DNA of 9,848 nt, taken from the NCBI GenBank assembly GCA_013813955.1, contig JACCQW010000043.1, positions 1-9,848 of the forward strand, given 5' to 3'. The notes below the pieces were generated by a model, which searched no databases, was not told the DNA's origin, and saw only the letters and a program-made list of their open reading frames with translations. This document shows, piece by piece, positions 1 to 5,335 of the stretch (within the stretch, counting starts at the first letter, position 1; every line of letters starts with the position of its first letter). Source of the stretch: Solirubrobacterales bacterium. GTDB lineage: Bacteria; Actinomycetota; Thermoleophilia; Solirubrobacterales; Solirubrobacteraceae. Both the position numbers and the translations under genes were made by a program.

Positions 1-1475
1 GCCGAGCCCGTGAGCACCTCTCCGAGCCCGTGGACGTCGGCCACCTCGATCCCGCGCTCGGTGAGCAAGAACTCGCGGATCTGGTTGGAGTGCGCCATCC
101 CCCGGGCCTTCAGCACCGAAAGCGAGCGGTTGCGCTCGCCGTTGTGCTCCTTGGTGGTGACCAGGAGCCAGACGTCGATCAGGGCCGCGATCTGCTGGTT
201 TGCCTCCTCCAGCTGAAGGTCCTGGTCGAGGCTGGTGAAGAGGGCGGTCACGCCTCTGACCTTCAGGAAGTCGACCTGGCGGGTGAGCATGGCCGACACG
301 TCGCGGCTCGCCCCGGCGGTCAGCAGGTCCGAGATCGGGTCCACCACCACCACGGAGGGCCCGTACTCCGTAACGAGGTCCTGCATCGAGGAGAGATGGG
401 CCTCCAGACCCAGCAGGCTGGGTCGCACGCACTTGAACCGCAGCAGTCCCTGCTGCACCCATTGCCCGAGGTCCATGCCCACCGAGGCCATGTTGCGCAC
501 GATCTGCGCCTCGGATTCCTCGAACGCGAAGTACAGCGCCCGCTCGCCACGCCGGCACGCGGCATCGCAGTACTGCGCGGCGACGGTCGATTTGCCGGTG
601 CCCGCCGTCCCGCTCACGAGTATCGAGCTGCCGCGCAGGACGCCCTGTCCGCCGAGCATCTCGTCGAGGCGGGCGACGCCCATGGACAGCGTCTCCCCGG
701 AGGCGTCGTGCTCCAGGCCCAGCGAGGTGATCGGGACCACCGACACCCCCGTCTTGGTGATCAGAAACGGATACTCGTTGGTGCCGTGCAGTGACCCGCG
801 GTACTTGAGCACCCGCAGCCGGCGGGTCGAGGTCTCCTCGCTCACGCGATGGTCGAGCACGATCACGCAGTCGGAGACGTACTCCTCGATCCCGTGGCGC
901 GTCAACGAGCCGTCGCCTCGCTCGCCCGTGATGATCGCGGTGATCCCACGGTCCTTGAGCCAGCGGAACAGCCGCCGCAGCTCCGCGCGGAGCGTGGCCG
1001 TGTCCGAGAAGGCTCCGAAGAGATTCTCGATCGTGTCGATCACGACGCGGTCGGCGCCGACCATGTCGATGGAGGCGCCAAGGCGGATGAAGAGGCCGTC
1101 CAGATCCCACGTGCCCGACTGCTCGATCTCGCTCGGCTCGATGCTCACGTGGTCGAGCGCGAGCTTGCCATCGGCCTCGAGCTGCGCCAGGTCGAACCCC
1201 AGTGAGGCCACGTTGGCGATCAGATCCTCGCGGGTCTCCTCGAAGGCGAGGAACACCCCGTTCTCGCCGTGCTCGGTGATCCCGCGGACCAGGAATTCGA
1301 TACCGAGCAGCGTCTTGCCACAGCCTGCCGGACCACATACCAGCGTGGGACGACCGCGGGGCAGCCCGCCCTCGGTGACCTCGTCCAGTCCGTGTACTCC
1401 GGTCGGCGTCTTGGGTAGTGGCTTCAGGCCTCCCGGAGCCATGTCCTGCGCGGTCTGCGTCGTGCCTTCGACCAT
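1..1475 (-). CDS. kaiC: KaiC-family double-domain ATPase (3' end cut by window edge)
   Basis: My translation from ATG at 1475 gives 491 residues before the left edge; KaiC proteins are usually about 500-570 residues, so only the C-terminal tail is missing. Two RecA/KaiC domains are visible. CI (about 15-250) has Walker A GPAGCGKT (48-55) and catalytic pair E79-E80. CII (about 265-490) has Walker A GTAGTGKS (289-296) and E319-E320. The KaiC-typical KYRGSLH and KARGMAH segments end each domain. In cyanobacteria KaiC is the clock ATPase and autokinase, phosphorylated at adjacent Ser/Thr (S431/T432 in Synechococcus). Here the aligned residues are A430-A431, so that cycle is not possible at these positions. 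No kaiA or kaiB is in the window. The start is supported by an AAGGGAG Shine-Dalgarno 6 nt upstream. KaiC family membership is near certain; a timing role is not, and signalling or stress control is equally possible. Confidence 0.95.
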   Translation of the reverse strand, partial: MVEGTTQTAQDMAPGGLKPLPKTPTGVHGLDEVTEGGLPRGRPTLVCGPAGCGKTLLGIEFLVRGITEHGENGVFLAFEETREDLIANVASLGFDLAQLEADGKLALDHVSIEPSEIEQSGTWDLDGLFIRLGASIDMVGADRVVIDTIENLFGAFSDTATLRAELRRLFRWLKDRGITAIITGERGDGSLTRHGIEEYVSDCVIVLDHRVSEETSTRRLRVLKYRGSLHGTNEYPFLITKTGVSVVPITSLGLEHDASGETLSMGVARLDEMLGGQGVLRGSSILVSGTAGTGKSTVAAQYCDAACRRGERALYFAFEESEAQIVRNMASVGMDLGQWVQQGLLRFKCVRPSLLGLEAHLSSMQDLVTEYGPSVVVVDPISDLLTAGASRDVSAMLTRQVDFLKVRGVTALFTSLDQDLQLEEANQQIAALIDVWLLVTTKEHNGERNRSLSVLKARGMAHSNQIREFLLTERGIEVADVHGLGEVLTGS

Positions 1476-1481
1476 CGGTTG

Positions 1482-1488
1482 CTCCCTT
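1482..1488 (-). promoter_or_regulatory. Ribosome binding site of kaiC
   Basis: The minus strand reads AAGGGAG here, 6 nt before the ATG at 1475. It fixes the kaiC start and shows the gene has a leader, unlike several neighbours with no Shine-Dalgarno. It touches the downstream end of the inverted repeat at 1488-1502. Confidence 0.7.
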
Positions 1489-1502
1489 CCGCTCTGAGCG
1501 GA
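1488..1502 (-). repeat. Perfect inverted repeat next to the kaiC RBS
   Basis: Minus strand TCCGCTC, one A, GAGCGGA: perfect 7-bp arms around a single central base. As RNA it would form a 6-bp stem with a 3-nt loop ending at the first base of the kaiC Shine-Dalgarno, so it could influence ribosome access. As DNA it could be a dimeric regulator site. The repeat itself is read directly; either role is inference. Confidence 0.4.
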
Positions 1503-1520
1503 GCTAGCGGTGAGCGCCCT

Positions 1521-1537
1521 ACCGGGTCAGACCCGGT
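1521..1537. repeat. 17-bp palindrome upstream of kaiC
   Basis: ACCGGGTC, one base, GACCCGGT: perfect 8-bp arms around one central base, 46 nt before the kaiC start codon. Odd-centred palindromes of this size are common as operators. GGGTC-N-GACCC cores also occur in REP-type palindromes linked to Y1/RAYT transposases, so a mobile-repeat origin is possible. No transposase lies in the window. Counting genome copies would separate the two. Confidence 0.45.
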
Positions 1538-1539
1538 TT

Positions 1540-1561
1540 CGGCTCGGCGCCCGAACAGCCG
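1540..1561 (-). repeat. Short bulged stem-loop in the kaiC leader
   Basis: On the minus strand, outer arms CGGC/GCCG enclose TGT and an inner hairpin TCGG-GCG-CCGA. It has the same outline as the two larger upstream elements (outer stem, bulge on the 5' side, inner hairpin) but is much smaller. On its own it could be chance in GC-rich DNA. Confidence 0.25.
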
Positions 1562-1573
1562 ACGAATCAAGAG

Positions 1574-1614
1574 AAGCTCGCACTCGGTCTATCGGACCGA
1601 CTGCCGATGAGCTT
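1574..1614 (-). promoter_or_regulatory. 41-nt two-stem structured element in the kaiC leader
   Basis: Minus-strand order: AAGCTC, bulge ATCGG, CAGTCGGTC, loop CGATA, GACCGAGTG, single C, GAGCTT. The outer 6-bp stem is perfect. The inner stem has 8 pairs and one G-G mismatch. The asymmetric bulge (5 nt on the 5' side, one C on the 3' side) matches the layout of the element at 1633-1673, and both are 41 nt long. This suggests a structured 5' leader RNA, but covariation is needed to show it. No T-run follows, so a standard terminator is unlikely. Confidence 0.4.
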
Positions 1615-1632
1615 GAGCGGGGTCGGACGGAT

Positions 1633-1673
1633 GGACCGCAGCCCCGCACCGGCGGGGTCCAGCAATGCGGTCC
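1633..1673 (-). promoter_or_regulatory. 41-nt two-stem structured element between tRNA-Ala(CGC) and kaiC
   Basis: Minus-strand order: GGACCGCA, bulge TTGCTGGA, CCCCGC, loop CGGT, GCGGGG, single C, TGCGGTCC. The outer stem is 8 perfect pairs and the inner one 6. It starts 40 nt past the tRNA 3' end. It could terminate or process the tRNA transcript, or be part of a kaiC leader RNA. No U-tract follows on either strand. The pairing is read directly; the role is inferred. Confidence 0.45.
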
Positions 1674-1712
1674 CGCCGCCGATGGACGAGGACAGGCAGG
1701 CGTTCGTCTCGA

Positions 1713-1785
1713 TGGAGCTAGGGGGACTCGAACCCCCGACCTCCTGGGTGCGATCCAGGCGCTCTCCCAACTGAGCTATAGCCCC
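1713..1785 (-). tRNA. tRNA-Ala (anticodon CGC)
   Basis: The 73-nt cloverleaf folds fully. Acceptor GGGGCTA pairs with TAGCTCC, including the G3-U70 pair that marks alanine tRNAs, with discriminator A73. The D-arm (GCTC/GAGC) has A14 and G18-G19. The anticodon stem is CCTGG/CCAGG with loop ATCGCAC, anticodon CGC, reading codon GCG. The variable loop is AGGTC and the T-arm GGGGG-TTCGAGT-CCCCC. The 3' CCA is not encoded and must be added after transcription. It lies upstream of kaiC on the same strand and divergent from the diguanylate cyclase gene. Confidence 0.96.
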
Positions 1786-1796
1786 GAGGAAGCCAC

Positions 1797-1802
1797 AGTG
1801 TA
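1797..1802 (-). promoter_or_regulatory. Probable -10 element of tRNA-Ala(CGC)
   Basis: The minus strand reads TACACT, matching the actinobacterial TANNNT -10 pattern, exactly 11 nt before the mature tRNA 5' end. The other tRNA-Ala in the window has TAGAGT at the same distance, which supports both. The best -35 candidate is CTGACC (1818-1823) with a short 15-nt spacer, so the -35 is weak. Confidence 0.45.
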
Positions 1803-1859
1803 GCCGCGGTCGGCTGCGGTCAGGGCTTCGGGAGCCCGGCCGATCCGCCGATAGGGTCA

Positions 1860-3737
1860 GTGGCCGCTTTGAGCTTTCGCAACCGACTCACGCTGTTCTT
1901 CGTGCTCATCGTCATCGTCCCGATGGTGTCGGTGGCATTCGTGCTGTTCCGGCTCATCGACGACAACGAGAGCGGCAAGGCCGACGCGCGCGTGGCCGCC
2001 CAGCAGCAGGCCGCGATCAACCTGTTCGCCGAGGAGCGCGACCGTGCCGAGGAGGTGCTGGGCGAGGTGGGCTCCGACAACGTCCTCGCCCAGGCGCTGC
2101 AGACCGGCGACGACGCCCGCGCGGCCAAGCGCGCGCGCCAGCTCGTGCGCTTCCGCGACATCGAGCGGATCGCGATCGTCGACGGCGGGCGGATCGTGCT
2201 CAGCGCAGGCGACCCGGAGGCCGTGGCGCCCGCCGCCCGGCCGCTGCGCAACCGCTCCGGGAGATCCTTCGGTCGGCTGGAGGTCTCGGTGATCGACGCG
2301 ACGGCCTACGCGCGCCGGGTGCGCCGGGTCACCGGCCTGGAGACGATCGTGCGCCGCGGCGACGGGCTGCTGGCCGGCACGCTCGCGAGCGCGGGCGACG
2401 AGGCGCTTCCGCGCCTGGGCGAGGTCGAGGTCGGCGGGCGTGATTACCGCGTGGCCTCCTTCGACGCGCCCGGCTTCGCAAGCGCCTCGGTACGGGTCTC
2501 CACGCTGGGCTCGCAGGCGGGGACCGACACGGACGTCGCCACCAGCCGCCTGTACGCCGGCGGCATCCTGCTCGGCTTCCTCGTCCTCGCCGTGATCTTC
2601 GCGGTCGGCGTCTCCCGGTCGCTGCAGCAGCAGATCGCCGGCTTCCTGGACGCGGCCCGCCGCCTGGGCGCGGGCGACTTCTCCGCGAAGGTGCCGACCA
2701 CCGGCAACGACGAGTTCTCGGCGCTGGGCGAGGAGTTCAACTCGATGTCGCGCCAGCTGGAGGCGCGCCTGGAGGAGCTCTCCCAGGAGCGCGAGCGTGT
2801 GCAGGGCTCGATGCGCCGCCTGGGCGAGGCCGTGGCCTCCAACCTGGACCGCGACGCGCTGCTGGAGATCGTCGTGCGCACCGCGGTGGATGGCGTGGCC
2901 GCCGACGCCGGCCGGGCGAGCGTCTGCGGCGAGGATCTCGCGACGCTCGAGGAGCGCGTCAGCATCGGGTCCATGGGCGGCCTCGCCAGGGCCATGGAGA
3001 GCGTCGAGATCGACGCGCTGCGGGCGGGCCGCCCGCGCGAGGCGACGGCTGGCGACGCGAGCGCGATAGCCCATCCCCTGCGCGGTGCCGACGGCGGCGA
3101 GAGCGTCGTGGGCGTCGTCTCCGTGGGTCGTGCCGGGCGGCCGTTCACGCCGAGCGAGCGCGAGCTGCTGCACTACCTCGCGGGGCAGGCCGCGGTGTCG
3201 ATGGAGAACGTCGACCTGCACGAGACGGTGGCGCGGGAGTCGATCACCGACGAGCTCACCGGCCTGGCCAACCGCCGCGGCTTCGGCGACGCGCTCTCGC
3301 GCGAGGTGGAGCGCTCCAAGCGCTTCGGCGATCCCATGGGCCTGGTGCTGCTCGACCTCGACGACTTCAAGGACATCAACGACAACCATGGCCATCAGCA
3401 GGGCGACGTCGTCCTGCGCGAGGTTGCCCGGGTTTTGCGCGAGACCTCGCGCGAGGTCGACGAGCCCGCCCGCTACGGCGGTGAGGAGCTGGCGCTCGTC
3501 CTGCCCGGAACCGACCTGGACGGCGCCTTCAACCTCGCCGAGCGCGTGCGCGAGCGGATCGCCCGTCTGCGCGTGGCCCGGCTCGGGGATCCGGGCACGC
3601 TGCAGGTCACCGCGAGCTTCGGCGTCGCCGCGCTCCCGGCCACGGCGAGCGACGAGGAGGGGCTCGTGGCCGCTGCCGATGCGGCGCTGTACGAGGCCAA
3701 GCGGGGCGGCAAGAACAAGTCGGTGCGCGCTCAGTAG
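1860..3737 (+). CDS. Membrane sensor diguanylate cyclase (HAMP-GAF-GGDEF)
   Basis: This 625-residue protein should make c-di-GMP from two GTP in response to an extracytoplasmic signal. A hydrophobic N-terminal segment (about 10-32) and a second TM (about 231-253) flank a roughly 200-residue extracytoplasmic region, probably Cache-like. Then come HAMP (about 254-305), a GAF-like region (about 310-450) and GGDEF (about 455-620). The catalytic loop is RYGGEEL (538-544), with Leu in the last position where Phe is common. DLDDFK (499-504) supplies metal and nucleotide contacts. An RxxD product-inhibition site is present (R531-D534), five residues before GGEE. I used GTG at 1860, but a weak AGGG lies only 3 nt upstream; TTG at 1869 is a real alternative and also keeps the first TM. 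No EAL or HD-GYP phosphodiesterase is nearby. The gene is divergent from the tRNA-Ala/kaiC unit and heads the plus-strand cluster. Confidence 0.93.
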   Translation: MAALSFRNRLTLFFVLIVIVPMVSVAFVLFRLIDDNESGKADARVAAQQQAAINLFAEERDRAEEVLGEVGSDNVLAQALQTGDDARAAKRARQLVRFRDIERIAIVDGGRIVLSAGDPEAVAPAARPLRNRSGRSFGRLEVSVIDATAYARRVRRVTGLETIVRRGDGLLAGTLASAGDEALPRLGEVEVGGRDYRVASFDAPGFASASVRVSTLGSQAGTDTDVATSRLYAGGILLGFLVLAVIFAVGVSRSLQQQIAGFLDAARRLGAGDFSAKVPTTGNDEFSALGEEFNSMSRQLEARLEELSQERERVQGSMRRLGEAVASNLDRDALLEIVVRTAVDGVAADAGRASVCGEDLATLEERVSIGSMGGLARAMESVEIDALRAGRPREATAGDASAIAHPLRGADGGESVVGVVSVGRAGRPFTPSERELLHYLAGQAAVSMENVDLHETVARESITDELTGLANRRGFGDALSREVERSKRFGDPMGLVLLDLDDFKDINDNHGHQQGDVVLREVARVLRETSREVDEPARYGGEELALVLPGTDLDGAFNLAERVRERIARLRVARLGDPGTLQVTASFGVAALPATASDEEGLVAAADAALYEAKRGGKNKSVRAQ

Positions 3738-3751
3738 GCTGTCCGGACGAG

Positions 3752-4477
3752 ATGGGACTGCTGGACGACGCCATCCGCGAGCATCTGGAGCTCAAGCGGC
3801 GCCGCGGCGCGGATGCCGGCGAGGTCTCCCGCGAGGAGCAGGAGGCGCTGGCACCGGCCCGCAGGCCCCCCGAGACGGCCCCGGCGCCCGCCGAGGCGCG
3901 CGGTCCCGACCTCGACGATCTGGACGAAGACCTCTTCGCCCCGCTCGCGCCGGAGGACGAGGAGATCGAGCGCACCGCCGCGGAGGAGGAGCTTGAGCAG
4001 CTCGAGGAGGAGGGCCTCGAGGAGGAGGGCCTCGAGGAGGATCTCTTCGAGGACGAGCCGTCCATCCGCGAGGCCGAGGCCCCGGCCGTCCCGCTGGAGC
4101 CCCGGCCGCCCACGATCGAGCCCCCGCCGACGCGGGTCGATCCCCCGCCCGCACCGATCGAGCCCCCGCCGACACGGGTCGATCCGCCGCCGGCCGCAGT
4201 CGAGCCGCCGCTACCGGTCGAGGACGAGTGGGAGGACGAGACCGCCGCGATCATCGACCGGCCCACCGCGCCCGCGCCCGAGCGATCCTTCCCGCCCTCG
4301 CGGTCCGCAGACGAGCCCGAGCTCGCCGACGACGAGCCGGACATAGTGCCCGCCGACGACGAGCCCGACGGCGAGGACCTGCTCGAGGAGACGCCGGAGT
4401 TCCTCGAGGAGACGCCCGAGCACGACCGCCTCTGGTTCGAGCAGCGCCCCCCGCGCGACTTCGACTTCGGCAACTGA
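3752..4477 (+). CDS. Acidic low-complexity protein of unknown function
   Basis: I do not recognise a characterised family. The 241-residue protein starts with a likely amphipathic helix (MGLLDDAIREHLELKRRRG, 1-19). A Pro/Ala segment and a Glu-rich block (about 68-100, with EEGLE repeated) follow. Residues 122-149 are two 14-residue units of pattern IEPPPTRVDPPPA. An Asp/Glu-rich tail ends in a less repetitive stretch containing RLWFEQ and RDFDFGN. There is no signal peptide, TM segment or cysteine motif; it is probably soluble and largely disordered, with helical or aromatic ends that may bind partners. ATG at 3752 is 14 nt after the cyclase stop, with weak upstream GGACGAG, and the phzF-like gene starts 5 nt after its stop, so co-transcription is likely. 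The N-terminal reading pattern and codon periodicity make it look genuine rather than an artefact. Confidence 0.8.
   Translation: MGLLDDAIREHLELKRRRGADAGEVSREEQEALAPARRPPETAPAPAEARGPDLDDLDEDLFAPLAPEDEEIERTAAEEELEQLEEEGLEEEGLEEDLFEDEPSIREAEAPAVPLEPRPPTIEPPPTRVDPPPAPIEPPPTRVDPPPAAVEPPLPVEDEWEDETAAIIDRPTAPAPERSFPPSRSADEPELADDEPDIVPADDEPDGEDLLEETPEFLEETPEHDRLWFEQRPPRDFDFGN
4115..4198 (+). repeat. Two tandem 42-bp units within the acidic-protein gene
   Basis: The units at 4115-4156 and 4157-4198 begin ATCGAGCCCCCGCCGAC and differ at few positions. They encode the 14-residue pattern IEPPPTRVDPPPA plus one residue. A decayed third start (GTCGAGCCGCCG) follows. The unit is a multiple of three, so copy-number change keeps the frame and lengthens a proline-rich spacer. 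Confidence 0.8.
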
Positions 4478-4482
4478 CCGCG

Positions 4483-5331
4483 GTGCGCCGCCCGGTCACC
4501 TGGCTCGACGTCTTCACGTCGATCCCGCTGACCGGCAACCAGCTCGCGGTCGTCCACGACGCCGACGGCCTCGGCGACGCGACGATGCAGGCCTACGCGC
4601 GCGAGACGCGGCTGTCGGAGACCACCTTCGTCCAGACGCCGACGCTCGACGGCGCCGACTACCGCAACCGGATCTGGTCGATGCCGGGTGAGATGCCGTT
4701 CGCCGGCCATCCCTCGCTGGGCACCGCCGTCGCGGTCGCGCTCGCCCGCGGCGAGAAGGCGGCACGCTACGTGCAACAGACACACGCCGGCCTGCAGCCC
4801 GTCGAGGTCGAGGTGGACGGCGACGCGGCGCGCGCTTCGATGCTGCAGGAGCCCGCCACGTTCGGGCCCGAAGGCAACCCGGAGCAGGTCATGGCCGCGG
4901 CCGGACTGGCGGCGTCCGACGCGCATCCGGACCTCGCGCCCCAGCTGGTCTCCACCGGCGCCCCGCACCTCATGGCGCCCGTGCGCGACCTCGGGGCGCT
5001 CGGGCGGGCGGACCCGTCGCCGGCGGGGCTGCGCGCCGTCGTGGACCCGCTGAGCGTCCTGTACCTCTTCACCGCCGATCCGGATGCGGGCACCGCCCGC
5101 GCCCGCGGCTACTTCCTGGACCCCGACCACCTCATCGAGGATCCCGCGACCGGATCGGCGGCCGGGCCGCTGCTCGCCTACCTGCGCGAGCGCGCGGGCA
5201 CCGAGGAGCTCGTCATCGAGCAGGGAGTCGAGATGGGCCGCCCCAGCAGGCTGGAGTGCTCGTGGGCGCAGGACCGGCCGCGGGTCGCCGGCGACGTGGT
5301 CGTCGTCGGCGACGGCCACGTCACGCTCTGA
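4483..5331 (+). CDS. PhzF-family isomerase/epimerase-like enzyme
   Basis: The 282-residue protein matches the usual length of the PhzF/DapF-fold family. Key residues are kept: E46 in LSETTFV (PhzF catalytic Glu45), H76 in AGHPSLGTA (His74) and D220 in DPATGSAAG (Asp208). PhzF isomerises trans-2,3-dihydro-3-hydroxyanthranilate in phenazine synthesis. No other phenazine gene is present, so the substrate is unknown and the role is probably ordinary metabolism. GTG at 4483 begins VRRPVTWLDVF, the normal family N-terminus; the open frame upstream runs over the preceding gene out of phase and is not used. The start lies 5 nt after the acidic-protein stop without a clear Shine-Dalgarno, suggesting translational coupling. 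The 3' end carries a 13-bp hairpin and faces gdh tail to tail. Confidence 0.88.
   Translation: MRRPVTWLDVFTSIPLTGNQLAVVHDADGLGDATMQAYARETRLSETTFVQTPTLDGADYRNRIWSMPGEMPFAGHPSLGTAVAVALARGEKAARYVQQTHAGLQPVEVEVDGDAARASMLQEPATFGPEGNPEQVMAAAGLAASDAHPDLAPQLVSTGAPHLMAPVRDLGALGRADPSPAGLRAVVDPLSVLYLFTADPDAGTARARGYFLDPDHLIEDPATGSAAGPLLAYLRERAGTEELVIEQGVEMGRPSRLECSWAQDRPRVAGDVVVVGDGHVTL
5293..5322 (+). terminator. Coding-embedded hairpin at the phzF-like/gdh tail-to-tail junction
   Basis: GACGTGG, T, CGTCG, loop TCGG, CGACG, G, CCACGTC: 12 Watson-Crick pairs plus one U-G wobble around a 4-nt loop, lying 7 nt before the plus-strand stop codon. No T-run follows on either strand, so it would be a U-less terminator of the type proposed for actinobacteria, or a 3'-end stabiliser. 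The gap between the convergent stops is only 4 nt, so any terminator must lie in coding DNA. The structure is clear; function is inferred. Confidence 0.5.
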
Positions 5332-5335
5332 CGGT

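Noticed and set aside
235..1497. Plus-strand open frame of 420 codons and an overlapping frame at 30-794
   Set aside because: Both are antisense to kaiC, which is well supported through its whole length. Their products are Ser/Arg- or His/Asp-rich low complexity.
1633..1657. Classic intrinsic terminator after tRNA-Ala(CGC)
   Set aside because: The CCCCGC/GCGGGG hairpin has no T-run on either strand and is nested in a larger paired element, so I describe it as a structured leader element.
1510..1803. Small open frames on both strands over the kaiC leader and tRNA-Ala(CGC)
   Set aside because: They overlap the tRNA, and part of their translation is simply the tRNA read as protein. There is no RBS and no conserved feature.
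1857..3395. Minus-strand open frame of 512 codons
   Set aside because: It is antisense to the diguanylate cyclase, whose domains and catalytic motifs are clear. The shadow has no coherent motif.
3607..5319. Minus-strand open frame of 570 codons
   Set aside because: It is antisense to the acidic protein and phzF-like genes. The product has long Ser/Arg/Gly runs mirroring the repeats on the other strand, and no recognisable domain.
4483..5331. A phenazine biosynthesis locus
   Set aside because: Only the PhzF-fold enzyme is present. No phzA/B/D/E/G genes are nearby, and the family is widespread with other or unknown functions.
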